NCBI RefSeq assembly: GCF_002160135.1
Contig: NZ_NFJZ01000009.1
Location: 62,001 to 126,000, forward strand
DNA: 64,000 bases
From: Lachnoclostridium sp. An196
Lineage (GTDB): Bacteria; Bacillota; Clostridia; Lachnospirales; Lachnospiraceae
Reading direction: 5' to 3'
Every line of letters begins with the position of its first letter. The stretch's first letter is position 1. The notes below the pieces were generated by a model that searched no databases, was not told the DNA's origin, and was given only the letters and a program-made list of their open reading frames with translations. Both the position numbers and the translations under genes were made by a program. Below, piece after piece: positions 42,304 through 50,327 of this stretch.

Positions 42304-44439
42304 ATGACGCAGGAAGAATTAAAACAGAAAAAAGAAATGGTATACGGATTGATCTGCAGCGATTTCTATGTGCCTATGAAGATCAAGGAGATGGCGATTT
42401 TTCTGCAGGTTCCGAAAGAACGGCGCCAGGAACTGCAGGAGGTGCTGGACGCGCTTCTGCAGGAGGGGAAGATCGAAGTGTCGCAGAAAGGGAAATATCA
42501 GAAGAGCAGAGGCGTATTCCTGACGGGAGTCTTCACGGCGCATCCCAAAGGCTTCGGCTTCGTGTCTGTGGACGGTATGGAGGAGGATGTGTTTATCCCT
42601 GAGGATCAGGTCCACGGCGCCATGCATCAGGACACGGTACAGATCACGGTGAAACCGGGACAGAGCGGGAAACGCCGGGAAGGCGCGGTGAACCGGATCG
42701 TAAAGCGCGGAACAGACCGGATCGTCGGACTTTATCAGGAGAGCAGGAATTTCGGGTTCGTGATCCCGGACAATGAGCGGTATACCCGGGATATCTTTGT
42801 GCCGAAAGAAGATTCCGGAGGAGCCGTGAACGGCCACAAGGTAGTGGTGGAACTGGTCTCCTACGGGACGGACAGAAAGAGTCCGGAAGGGAAGGTCGTG
42901 GAGATCCTGGGCCATATCAGTGACCCGGGTACAGACATATTGTCCATTGTGAAAGGTTACGATCTTCCGGTAGAATTTCCCGAGAAAGTCATGCGCCAGG
43001 CGGAGCGGGTGCCGGAGCGGATCAGTGAGGCGGACATGCAGGGACGGACGGATCTGCGGGATGTGCAGATGGTGACCATTGACGGCGAGGACGCCAAGGA
43101 TCTGGATGACGCGGTCTCTCTGGAGATGAACGGCGGTCAGTATATCCTGGGCGTCCATATCGCGGATGTGGCAAATTATGTACAGGAGGGGAGCGCGCTG
43201 GACAGGGAAGCGTTTGAGAGGGGAACCTCCGTGTATCTGGTGGACCGGGTGATTCCCATGCTGCCGCGCCGCCTGTCCAACGGGATCTGTTCCCTGAACG
43301 AAGGACAGGACCGGCTGGCTCTTTCCTGCATTATGACCATCGATCAGAAGGGCAAAGTGCTGGACCATGTGATCGCGGAGACGGTGATCCGTGTGGACCG
43401 CAGGATGACTTATACCAGTGTGAAGAAGATCCTGGAGGAGCAGGACGCGGAGGAATCTGCCCGTTATGAGGAACTCGTCCCCATGTTTCAGAGGATGCAG
43501 GAACTGGCCGGGCTGCTCCGGGCGCGCAGAAGAGCGCGCGGTTCCATCGACTTTGACTTTCCGGAGACAAAAGTGATCCTGGATGAGAAGGGAGAGCCGG
43601 TGGAGATCCTGCCCTATGACCGTAACACGGCCACAAAGATCATCGAAGACTTTATGCTGATCGCCAACGAGACCGTGGCGGAGGACTATTTCTGGCAGGA
43701 ACTGCCGTTCGTATACCGGACTCATGAAAATCCGGATCCGGACCGCATGAAAAAGCTGAGCACATTTATCAATAATTTCGGTTACTCTATCCGTTTCCGG
43801 GAGGATGAAGTACATCCCAAGGAACTTCAGAAACTTCTGGAGAGACTGGAAGGGACTCCGGAAGAGACGCTGATCAGCCGGCTGACCCTGCGCTCCATGA
43901 AGCAGGCGAAATATACGACGGAGTGTACCGGACATTTTGGCCTGGCAGCCAGATATTACTGCCATTTTACTTCTCCGATCCGCCGTTACCCGGATCTTCA
44001 GATCCATCGGATCATCAAAGACTCCCTGCGGGGCAGGATGAATCAGGAGAAGATCGAACACTACCGTAAGATTCTGGATGAAGTGGCGAAACAGTCCAGT
44101 GAACGGGAGCGCCGGGCAGACGAGGCGGAACGGGAAACGATCCGGCTGAAGAAAGCGGAATATATGAGCCGGCACCTCTGGGAAGAATACGACGGCGTGA
44201 TCTCCGGAGTGACCGGATGGGGATTATACGTGGAACTGCCGAATACGGTCGAAGGCTTGGTGCATGTGGCCTCTTTACAGGGAGATTATTTTGAGTATAA
44301 TGAAAATGCATACGAGATGGTCGGCCAGCGTACCGGAAAGACATACCGCCTGGGGCAGACAGTCCGGGTGCAGGTGGTAAAAGCGGACCGGACGACCCGG
44401 ACCGTAGATTTCGAGCTGGCAGAACAACAGGAAGAGTGA
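42304..44439 (+). CDS. rnr: Ribonuclease R
   Basis: 711 residues: an N-terminal winged-helix (1-60), cold-shock domains (about 70-230, [16 protein letters not shown] and the [14 protein letters not shown] repeat), the RNB catalytic domain with the four-aspartate motif in [15 protein letters not shown], and a C-terminal S1 domain ([19 protein letters not shown]). It degrades structured RNA 3' to 5' and, with SmpB and tmRNA, clears non-stop mRNAs in trans-translation; its place directly before smpB and ssrA fits that. GGAGGTGAAGGG precedes the ATG. Confidence 0.96.
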   Translation: MTQEELKQKKEMVYGLICSDFYVPMKIKEMAIFLQVPKERRQELQEVLDALLQEGKIEVSQKGKYQKSRGVFLTGVFTAHPKGFGFVSVDGMEEDVFIPEDQVHGAMHQDTVQITVKPGQSGKRREGAVNRIVKRGTDRIVGLYQESRNFGFVIPDNERYTRDIFVPKEDSGGAVNGHKVVVELVSYGTDRKSPEGKVVEILGHISDPGTDILSIVKGYDLPVEFPEKVMRQAERVPERISEADMQGRTDLRDVQMVTIDGEDAKDLDDAVSLEMNGGQYILGVHIADVANYVQEGSALDREAFERGTSVYLVDRVIPMLPRRLSNGICSLNEGQDRLALSCIMTIDQKGKVLDHVIAETVIRVDRRMTYTSVKKILEEQDAEESARYEELVPMFQRMQELAGLLRARRRARGSIDFDFPETKVILDEKGEPVEILPYDRNTATKIIEDFMLIANETVAEDYFWQELPFVYRTHENPDPDRMKKLSTFINNFGYSIRFREDEVHPKELQKLLERLEGTPEETLISRLTLRSMKQAKYTTECTGHFGLAARYYCHFTSPIRRYPDLQIHRIIKDSLRGRMNQEKIEHYRKILDEVAKQSSERERRADEAERETIRLKKAEYMSRHLWEEYDGVISGVTGWGLYVELPNTVEGLVHVASLQGDYFEYNENAYEMVGQRTGKTYRLGQTVRVQVVKADRTTRTVDFELAEQQEE

Positions 44440-44446
44440 GGAATTC

Positions 44447-44914
44447 ATGGGGAAAGACAGTATTAAACTGATAGCGAACAATAAAAAGGCGTATCACGAT
44501 TATTTTATAGAAGATACCTATGAGGCGGGGGTGGCTCTCCACGGAACGGAGGTGAAATCCCTGCGCATGGGAAAATGCAGCATCAAGGAATCTTTCGTGC
44601 GCATAGAAAAAGGAGAAGTGATCGTCTACGGCATGCATATCAGTCCGTATGAAAAAGGAAACATTTTCAATAAAGATCCGCTACGGCCGAAGAAGCTTCT
44701 GATGCACCGGTACGAGATCAATAAGATCACCGGGAAGATCGCGGAAAAAGGGTACACGCTGGTGCCCCTGCGGGTTTATTTCAAAGGCAGTCTGGTGAAA
44801 GTGGAGATCGGCCTGGCCCGCGGCAAGAAGCTCTACGACAAACGGCAGGATATCGCGAAAAAAGATATGCGCCGGGAGGCGGAAAAAGAGTTCAAGGTGC
44901 GGAATCTGTACTAA
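44447..44914 (+). CDS. smpB: SsrA-binding protein SmpB
   Basis: 155 residues, the normal size. Conserved [40 protein letters not shown] and the basic tail [20 protein letters not shown], whose C-terminal helix enters the ribosome A site and decoding centre. SmpB carries tmRNA to stalled ribosomes. It lies seven bases after rnr and about 90 before ssrA. Confidence 0.97.
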   Translation: MGKDSIKLIANNKKAYHDYFIEDTYEAGVALHGTEVKSLRMGKCSIKESFVRIEKGEVIVYGMHISPYEKGNIFNKDPLRPKKLLMHRYEINKITGKIAEKGYTLVPLRVYFKGSLVKVEIGLARGKKLYDKRQDIAKKDMRREAEKEFKVRNLY

Positions 44915-44918
44915 ACAC

Positions 44919-44947
44919 TTGACATTTTCGTGCCCAGCGTATACTAT
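44919..44947 (+). promoter_or_regulatory. ssrA promoter
   Basis: TTGACA (44919-44924), 17 bases, TACTAT (44942-44947), directly after smpB. It gives tmRNA its own strong promoter; about 50 leader bases would be removed by RNase P. Confidence 0.85.
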
Positions 44948-45002
44948 GAAGTGACAGCGAGACGATGAGATTTCTTCAGCATATCTGACTTTACCTGTTT
45001 TC

Positions 45003-45339
45003 GGGCTTGTAAAGGTTTCGACGGGGGTTTTGAAGTTGGAGCAGCCATCCGAAGGTACCGCGTAAGGTGCAAACTTAAATATAAACGCTGAAGATAATTT
45101 AGCAGTCGCTGCCTAACGGCAGCTGTCTGACGCAGAGCACCTGCACTTTGCGGCCCAGGCATCGACGATGCAGGAAACGACATATGCTAAGCTTTGCGCA
45201 TATGGGCGTATCATGAAGCTACTGAAGCCGTAAGCCTGCCGGTTGGCGTACGGCGGAGGGAATGTCAAATAAGCGGCTGTGATGGGAGATACTGCAATGG
45301 ATGGGCTTTCGGACGCGGGTTCGATTCCCGCCAGGTCCA
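45003..45339 (+). ncRNA. ssrA: Transfer-messenger RNA (tmRNA)
   Basis: The 5' end GGGCTTGTAAAGGTTTCGAC pairs with the 3' CAGGTCC as a 7-bp acceptor stem with two G-U pairs. The T-arm GGACGCGGGTTCGATTCCCG is complete. The tag reading frame begins GCT GAA GAT AAT TTA GCA and ends at TAA, giving the tag AEDNLAVAA. Pseudoknot arms are visible around GACGCAGAGCACC and GTAAGCCTGCCGG. tmRNA rescues stalled ribosomes and tags the nascent protein for proteolysis. CCA is not encoded: the base after 45339 is G. The 3' end is the integration site of a prophage whose recombinase frame runs antisense into it. Confidence 0.96.
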
Positions 45340-46770
45340 GTAATCGGGCCGTACTCGAACACTCGAGTGCGGTCCTTTTTCTCTGATATTGTAGAAGATC
45401 AGAGCCTCATTGTTGCGGAGCTCGACTCGGGCGATGAACGTGTCAACCAACCGAGCGCGGAAGTCGTCATCCGTGACGTCTCCGACGCGGAAGGAGCGCA
45501 GCCAGGCCTCGACCACCTCATGGGTGAGTCGGGGTCTTTTTATTTCTGCCCGCTGGATCTCCAGCACCAGCTGCTCCTCCTCTTCCTCCAGGGCAGCCAA
45601 ACGAGAGACCAGGCCACGGGCCCCGCCTTCTTCTATCGCGTCCAGCAAGTTCCGCTGGCGCTTTTGGTTTGAGTCAAGACGCCGACGCAATCCCACCACG
45701 GGATCGTCGGCGTTTTCCTGTTCCTGGACTTCCAGGATCCGGACGGTCAGCTTCTCGATCATCTCATCGGTCAGCATATCGTTCACCGTGGCCAGGATGA
45801 TCGCGTCCTCCAGATGGTCCTTCGGGAACGGCTTCAGCTCGCAGGCCTTCCCACGCTTTTTGTCTCCGCACTTGTAATACCGGTACACCTTCCCCAGCTT
45901 CCCGGTGCCGGCCTCTGCATTGATCATCGAGCCGCAGTACCCGCAGAACATTTTACAGCTCAGCAAATAGTTCACCTTCGCCCTCCCTGCCGCATTGTTG
46001 CGGCTCGTTTTGAAATGCTGGGCCGCCTCCTCGAAGGTGGCCTTGTCAATGATCGGCTCCACGTTCAGCTTCACGTCCTGGATGTAGAACTCGCCCAGGT
46101 ACTTCTCATTCCGCAGCATACGATAGACGACCGCATTGGAGACCGGCTTCCCGCGCCGGCCCATGATCCCGCGGTCGGCGAACAGCTGGACGATGTCCCG
46201 GATCTGGCCGCCGGCGATGTGGAGCTTGAACGCCTCCCGGACAACTGCCGCCTCGCGCTCATCCACGACGATGTGGCGCTCGGCGTCTACTTTGTAACCT
46301 ATCGGCAAAGACTGGCCGCAATACTGGCCCTTCTTCGCCGTTTCTCTCATGCCTCTGATGACCTTCTGACGCAGGTCGGCGGAGTAATACTCGGCCAGGC
46401 CTTCCAGCACGCTCTCCAGGATGATCCCCTCCGGGCCCTCCGGAACGCTCTCCCGGGCGTACATCAGCTTGACGCCGGCCCGCTTCAAGGTCATTTTTCC
46501 CATGGCAATGTCCTGGCGATCTCGGCCGAAGCGGTCGATCTTCCACACCAGGACGCAGTCGAAGCGCCCCTTCTCCGCGTCGCGCAGCATCCGCTGGAGC
46601 TCGTCGCGGCCGACGACGCTCTTGCCTGAGACCTTCCGGTCTGCATATATCTCTATGATGTCAATGCCGTGCTCCTCAGCATACTGCTGGCAGTCGGCAA
46701 CCTGGCCCTCGATGGACTGCTCCGTCTGGCGTGGGCCAGGTGAATATCTCGCATAAATGACGCCGCGCAT
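45265..46770 (-). CDS. Large serine recombinase (phage integrase)
   Basis: 501 residues. The N-terminal resolvase domain begins MRGVIYARYSPG, with the nucleophile Ser10, and contains VLVWKIDRFGRD. The recombinase domain and the zinc ribbon (CKMFCGYCGSMI and YYKCGDKKRGKACE) follow, then a coiled coil rich in Glu. It catalyses integration and, with a directionality factor, excision. The last 24 or so codons (from WTWRESNPRPKAH on) are the antisense of ssrA, so the C-terminus is host-derived in the lysogen. GGAGG lies eight bases before the ATG, inside the tail of the previous gene. Confidence 0.93.
   Translation of the reverse strand: MRGVIYARYSPGPRQTEQSIEGQVADCQQYAEEHGIDIIEIYADRKVSGKSVVGRDELQRMLRDAEKGRFDCVLVWKIDRFGRDRQDIAMGKMTLKRAGVKLMYARESVPEGPEGIILESVLEGLAEYYSADLRQKVIRGMRETAKKGQYCGQSLPIGYKVDAERHIVVDEREAAVVREAFKLHIAGGQIRDIVQLFADRGIMGRRGKPVSNAVVYRMLRNEKYLGEFYIQDVKLNVEPIIDKATFEEAAQHFKTSRNNAAGRAKVNYLLSCKMFCGYCGSMINAEAGTGKLGKVYRYYKCGDKKRGKACELKPFPKDHLEDAIILATVNDMLTDEMIEKLTVRILEVQEQENADDPVVGLRRRLDSNQKRQRNLLDAIEEGGARGLVSRLAALEEEEEQLVLEIQRAEIKRPRLTHEVVEAWLRSFRVGDVTDDDFRARLVDTFIARVELRNNEALIFYNIREKGPHSSVRVRPDYWTWRESNPRPKAHPLQYLPSQPLI
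45310..45345. other. Prophage attachment junction (attL) at the ssrA 3' end
   Basis: Host ssrA ends here and phage-type DNA begins, with the recombinase frame crossing the point. The exact crossover cannot be fixed because the other end of the prophage (attR) is outside the window. Serine recombinases usually share only a few bases between sites. Confidence 0.6.
45346..45380 (+). terminator. Intrinsic terminator after ssrA, inside the recombinase gene
   Basis: GGGCCGTACTCGA (45346-45358), ACAC loop, TCGAGTGCGGTCC (45363-45375), then TTTTT. The stem is complete over 13 pairs with two G-U pairs. It also encodes codons near the 3' end of the recombinase on the other strand. Confidence 0.85.
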
Positions 46771-46774
46771 GGCA

Positions 46775-47215
46775 TCAACCTCCGATCTTCTTTAGTGCTT
46801 CATCGTGTAGATCCTGGACCAGCCTGGCGTTCTCGTCAGACATCCGGAAGAAATAAGGCTCCAGAGAGGTCTGGAACTTCTCGAACTGGCCGCGCTTCCC
46901 CTTCTCTGTCTTCACTTTTTCGGCGTTTAGCATCGCCTTCTGGAAGCAGCGAAGGATAAAGTTCCGGGTGGCAGCTTCCTCCTGATCTCTGGCCATCCGT
47001 AGCACCTCGGCGGGCTTCGTGCCCTTCATCTTGACATACTTCGACGCCACGGTCAGCTTTTCCGCCAACTCTTTCAAACTATCATACTCCGTAAAAAATG
47101 CATCTGGATCCGTTGTCCTGTTTACAATGTCCCTGGCTTTTTGCATATCCCTTAGCCAGATCGGAGCAATCAGCTCCGCGTTTTTCTTTTTCTCACTGCG
47201 CCCGAACATAGCCAT
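46775..47215 (-). CDS. Unknown phage protein in the lysogeny operon
   Basis: 146 residues, highly charged and helical (ADPDAFFTEYDSLKELAEKL-like, KAMLNAEKVKTEKGKRGQF), without membrane segments or a recognised domain. The start overlaps the stop of the XRE repressor by one base, and it ends five bases before the recombinase start. Its place between repressor and recombinase would suit a directionality or repressor-associated factor, but nothing in the sequence shows this. Confidence 0.7.
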   Translation of the reverse strand: MAMFGRSEKKKNAELIAPIWLRDMQKARDIVNRTTDPDAFFTEYDSLKELAEKLTVASKYVKMKGTKPAEVLRMARDQEEAATRNFILRCFQKAMLNAEKVKTEKGKRGQFEKFQTSLEPYFFRMSDENARLVQDLHDEALKKIGG

Positions 47216-47643
47216 CAGCCTCCGATCTTCCGGGACTTTCTCATAATACCACCGAGGAGAAGATCCAAATATACCGCCATCTGAGACTCTAGCTCTTTTA
47301 TGTCATTTTCTGTTATCTCATAGTCGGCTCCCTCATAGGACAGAATAACATCCCCCTCTGTAGTGTATGTCAAACTGTACCCAATGACAGCCATTTGTTG
47401 CTCCACGCAATAGCTGAAGCTGTTCCGAGCCCGCTCTTCCGTCCAACCCGTCAATGCCTCTTTAGTTGTGCCAAGGGCGGCAGCGAAGGCCTCGATCCTG
47501 GACTGCGGAAGATCTACGAGACCGGCCTCTATTTTTGCTATCATAGATTTATCAGCATATCCCAGCTTCTCCGCAAGATCCGACTGGGTCATTTTTAACT
47601 CTTTACGACGAGATTTAATATTTTTATGAATGGTCTTCAACAT
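47215..47643 (-). CDS. Prophage XRE-family repressor
   Basis: 142 residues from the ATG at 47643, with GGGAGGCG upstream; a longer frame from 47673 has no such site. Residues 1-65 form the helix-turn-helix (MTQSDLAEKLGYADKSMIAKIE), and the rest (EGDVILSYEGADYEITENDI) may be a dimer domain. No LexA-type Ser/Lys protease motif is present, so induction by RecA self-cleavage is unlikely; an antirepressor is encoded nearby. It faces the early genes across a 163-base control region. Confidence 0.85.
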   Translation of the reverse strand: MLKTIHKNIKSRRKELKMTQSDLAEKLGYADKSMIAKIEAGLVDLPQSRIEAFAAALGTTKEALTGWTEERARNSFSYCVEQQMAVIGYSLTYTTEGDVILSYEGADYEITENDIKELESQMAVYLDLLLGGIMRKSRKIGG

Positions 47644-47663
47644 ATCAATCGCCTCCCATGCGT

Positions 47664-47692
47664 ATCGTATCATAAAAATGAAATAAATTCAA
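47664..47692 (-). promoter_or_regulatory. Promoter of the repressor operon
   Basis: Minus strand TTGAAT (47692-47687), 17 bases, TACGAT (47669-47664). The -35 overlaps an ATTCAAC motif that may be a repressor half-site. Confidence 0.65.
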
Positions 47693-47710
47693 CATTTTTG
47701 AAAAATACAC

Positions 47711-47739
47711 TTGACATTTATTTTTGACTCTGCTATGCT
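47711..47739 (+). promoter_or_regulatory. Early rightward phage promoter
   Basis: TTGACA (47711-47716), 17 bases, TATGCT (47734-47739), diverging from the repressor promoter 20 bases away. Confidence 0.8.
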
Positions 47740-47749
47740 TATTCACGAA

Positions 47750-47768
47750 AGTTGAATTAAATGCAACT
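47750..47768. promoter_or_regulatory. Candidate prophage operator
   Basis: AGTTGAATTAAATGCAACT, an imperfect palindrome at the expected start of the early transcript. The related ATTCAAC (47687-47693) and AGTTGAAT (49637-49645) are possible further half-sites for the XRE repressor or the Cro-like protein. Confidence 0.5.
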
Positions 47769-47806
47769 TCCAAACAAGAGAACACACCACCGATAGGAGG
47801 ACACAC

Positions 47807-48406
47807 ATGAACACTTACAAGATCACCTTCACCCGCGAAAACGGGACCCAGGGCACCGACCACTTCGCCGCCATCAACGAGCGCCAGGCCCGCAAAGACT
47901 TCGGCGAGTGCTACCGTCACAGCACGGCCACCATCATCAGCATCGAGCTGGCCAGCACCAATACCCCGGCCACCAAACAACAGGAGCGCGACACCCTGGA
48001 GAAGATCCGGAAGATGGTCGAGCAGCTGGGCCCGGACTCCTACCTGGCCACCGCCTTCGAGGGCTGCTTCGACCTGGCCGCTGAGAACATCGACAACGAC
48101 TGGGCCTGCTCCATGGCTGACCGCGCCCGCAGCGCTGAGAAGTGCGTCGCAGAACTGGAGGATAAGCTGTCCGAGGCCGTGAAGGACTACGAGGCCGCCC
48201 ATGCGGTCGCCGAGGAAAAGGACGCCGAGATTGCAAGGCTGAAGGATCAGCTGAAGCAGATCCAGGAGACCGCCCGCTGGAATGGCCAGAGATGTGATGA
48301 GGAAGCGACCGCCGCTGGAGAGGCCCAGCGTCGTGCTGAGACCGCCGAGGCCGAAGTCATCCAGCTGAAGGCTAAGCTCTACGACCTGCTGGTCGCCGGG
48401 AAGTAA
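47807..48406 (+). CDS. Unknown early phage protein with coiled coil
   Basis: 199 residues. The N-terminus (MNTYKITFTRENGTQGTDHF followed by an NERQARKDFGE segment) resembles a small alpha/beta domain found at the start of many phage early proteins. From about residue 115 on, it is a long coiled coil (ELEDKLSEAVKDYEAAHAVA). It is the first gene of the early rightward transcript, with AGGAGGACACAC before the ATG. No function assigned. Confidence 0.7.
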   Translation: MNTYKITFTRENGTQGTDHFAAINERQARKDFGECYRHSTATIISIELASTNTPATKQQERDTLEKIRKMVEQLGPDSYLATAFEGCFDLAAENIDNDWACSMADRARSAEKCVAELEDKLSEAVKDYEAAHAVAEEKDAEIARLKDQLKQIQETARWNGQRCDEEATAAGEAQRRAETAEAEVIQLKAKLYDLLVAGK

Positions 48407-48422
48407 GGGAGGACACACAACC

Positions 48423-48635
48423 ATGACCCGCTTCAAATTTTATTCTAACTATATCGCCTGCCTGCTGGGCACTCTGATCGCCTTCGAGCTCTGCTGGATC
48501 GGCGCCAAGTACGTCATCGAGGGCGAAGTGGTGCACACCTACCTCGACCACTTCATCGCCGTGTGCGGCGCCTGGTATCTGGCCCGCGACACCATGAGGC
48601 TCTGGCTGAAGCTCCAGAAGAAGGCCCAGCACTAA
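48423..48635 (+). CDS. Small phage membrane protein
   Basis: 70 residues with two hydrophobic segments, YIACLLGTLIAFELCWIGAKY and HFIAVCGAWYLARDTMRLW, and a basic end. GGGAGGACACACA precedes the ATG. Small membrane proteins in early phage operons often serve in superinfection exclusion, an inference from type and position only. Confidence 0.65.
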   Translation: MTRFKFYSNYIACLLGTLIAFELCWIGAKYVIEGEVVHTYLDHFIAVCGAWYLARDTMRLWLKLQKKAQH

Positions 48636-48649
48636 GAAAGGAGAAACGC

Positions 48650-49414
48650 ATGAACGAATTACAGATTTTTAACAACCCCGAGTTCGGAGAGATCAGAACG
48701 ATCAGCGAGAATGGCGCCGTGCTATTCTGCGGCAGTGATGTCGCTCGCGCCCTCGGCTACACCAATCCGAGCAAGGCTCTCACCGATCACTGCAAGGGTG
48801 ACCTAACGAAACGTTACCCCATCACTGACACCCTCGGAAGATCCCAGGAGGCTATCTTCATCCCAGAGTCCGACCTCTATCGTCTGATCTTTCGCTCAAA
48901 GTTACCCAGTGCCGAGCGCTTCACTGACTGGGTGACTGCTGAGGTGCTCCCCTCCATTCGGAAGAACGGCGGCTACATCGCCCAGCAGGAGACACTGAGC
49001 CCCGAGGAACTGATGGCCAAGGCGCTCATGGTCGCACAGCAGACCATCGCAGACCGCGAGGCTCGCATCCAGGCCCAGGCCGCTGAGATCTCTGCACTCA
49101 CCGTGGACAAGCAGATCATGCAGCCAAAGGCCGAATATTTTGACGACCTGGTAGACCGCAACCTGCTAACCAACTTCACGGAGGCGGCCAAGCAAATCGG
49201 GGTCAAACGCAAAGCCCTGATCGGCTTCATGGTAGACCACGGCTACCTCTACCGGGACAAGAAGGGCAACCTGCTCCCCTACGCCAACAAGAAGTCGGAC
49301 GGCCTCTTTGATGTGAAGCAATCCACCAATCAGAAGACCGGCTGGGCTGGCTGCCAGACACTACTGACCCCGAAGGGCGTGGAGACCTTCCGACTGCTCT
49401 GCCTGGGACTGTAA
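48650..49414 (+). CDS. Phage antirepressor, BRO-N and KilAC domains
   Basis: 254 residues from the ATG at 48650, preceded by AAAGGAGAAA; the open frame upstream overlaps the previous gene and is not used. The BRO-N domain occupies residues 1-110 (NGAVLFCGSDVARALGYTNP, KLPSAERFTDWVTAEVLPSI) and the KilAC/ANT domain the last 120 (YFDDLVDRNLLTNFTEAAKQ, GYLYRDKKGNLLPY). Antirepressors of this class bind the prophage repressor and start lytic growth. That suits a repressor lacking a self-cleavage motif. Confidence 0.92.
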   Translation: MNELQIFNNPEFGEIRTISENGAVLFCGSDVARALGYTNPSKALTDHCKGDLTKRYPITDTLGRSQEAIFIPESDLYRLIFRSKLPSAERFTDWVTAEVLPSIRKNGGYIAQQETLSPEELMAKALMVAQQTIADREARIQAQAAEISALTVDKQIMQPKAEYFDDLVDRNLLTNFTEAAKQIGVKRKALIGFMVDHGYLYRDKKGNLLPYANKKSDGLFDVKQSTNQKTGWAGCQTLLTPKGVETFRLLCLGL

Positions 49415-49428
49415 GAGAGGAGGATTGT

Positions 49429-49635
49429 ATGACGAACACAGTGCTGCTCAGACAGCGTATCAAAGCCAGCGGCCTGAAGCTCCAGCACATCGCTGATTAT
49501 CTGGGCATAAGCCGGGCCGCGCTAACTATGAAAATCGAGAACGTCTCGGACTTTCGCCAGAACGAGATCAAGAAACTCTGCGAGCTGCTGCACATTGAAA
49601 GTGCAGAAGAAAAGTCGCTTATTTTTTTAGAATAA
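49429..49635 (+). CDS. Cro-like small helix-turn-helix protein
   Basis: 68 residues: LLRQRIKASGLKLQHIADYL then GISRAALTMKIENV is an XRE-type helix-turn-helix, with a short tail. Almost the whole protein is the DNA-binding domain, as in Cro. GAGGAGG precedes the ATG. It may bind operators near 47,700 or the AGTTGAAT-GTT-ATTCATC repeat just after its own stop. Confidence 0.82.
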   Translation: MTNTVLLRQRIKASGLKLQHIADYLGISRAALTMKIENVSDFRQNEIKKLCELLHIESAEEKSLIFLE

Positions 49636-49674
49636 AAGTTGAATGTTATTCATCTTTTGATGGAGGACAAGCGC

Positions 49675-49806
49675 ATGGAAGACATTGACCTGACAATGCT
49701 GGCCCGCTCGGCCTACCGGGCGATCCTGAGAAGCATGGAAACCGCAGAGGCCGAGGAGTCTGAGACTGTGAAGGAGGTGGTGCCTATGGCTGCGCAAAAA
49801 GATTGA
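49675..49806 (+). CDS. Small phage ORF, 43 residues
   Basis: Begins MEDIDLTMLARSAYRAILRS and continues as a Glu-rich helix to AAQKD. TGGAGG lies seven to eight bases before the ATG. Short acidic helical ORFs are common in this position in phage early regions. No function assigned. Confidence 0.55.
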   Translation: MEDIDLTMLARSAYRAILRSMETAEAEESETVKEVVPMAAQKD

Positions 49807-49877
49807 GCCCCGGAGCTAATGCCCCGGAGCCCAAGAGAACACAGCCCCATTATAGCACAAACAAGGAGGAAATAAGC

Positions 49878-50327
49878 ATGAAGATCACCGTCGAATTTGC
49901 AAATCTGGACGAGTTCAAGCAGTACATGGGCATCGAGTCCCCGAGCCTGCTCGCCCAGGCACCCAAGGAAGCCGCAGACGCTCCGGCACCTGCACCCGCT
50001 GAGGCCGTCCAGGAGCCCCAGGAAGCACCTGAGACCCCTGCCCCTAAGAAGAACGCCAAGAAGACCGAAAAGGCCGCCCCTGCGGCAGCTGAGCCCGCTC
50101 CTGAGCCTGCTGACGACCCTGCACCCGATGAGAGTGCTCCGGCAGTGACCGAGGACTTCCGCATCACCGTCCGCAAGCAGCTCGCGGCCCTCAACAAGAA
50201 GTGCGGCTACAACCGCGCGGCGGAACTCATCAACGAGCAGACCGGCAAGGGCAAGCTCACCGAGGTCGCACTCGCTGACCTGCCGAAGCTCATGGAAGCA
50301 GCAAAGGAGGAAACCAATGCCGACTAA
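49878..50327 (+). CDS. Unknown phage protein with Ala/Pro-rich linker
   Basis: 149 residues from the ATG at 49878, with AGGAGGAAATAAGC before it. A short N-terminal module (MKITVEFANLDEFKQYMGIE) and a C-terminal helical module (FRITVRKQLAALNKKCGYNR, ALADLPKLMEAAKEE) are joined by about 60 residues of Ala, Pro, Glu and Lys, clearly disordered. The C-terminal module resembles ends of phage recombination or single-strand-binding proteins, without a firm match. The stop overlaps the DUF2800 gene start by eleven bases, so it belongs to the replication module. Confidence 0.65.
   Translation: MKITVEFANLDEFKQYMGIESPSLLAQAPKEAADAPAPAPAEAVQEPQEAPETPAPKKNAKKTEKAAPAAAEPAPEPADDPAPDESAPAVTEDFRITVRKQLAALNKKCGYNRAAELINEQTGKGKLTEVALADLPKLMEAAKEETNAD

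Noticed and set aside
45301-46629. Plus-strand frames beyond ssrA
   Set aside because: They are antisense to the serine recombinase, which carries a full set of family motifs.
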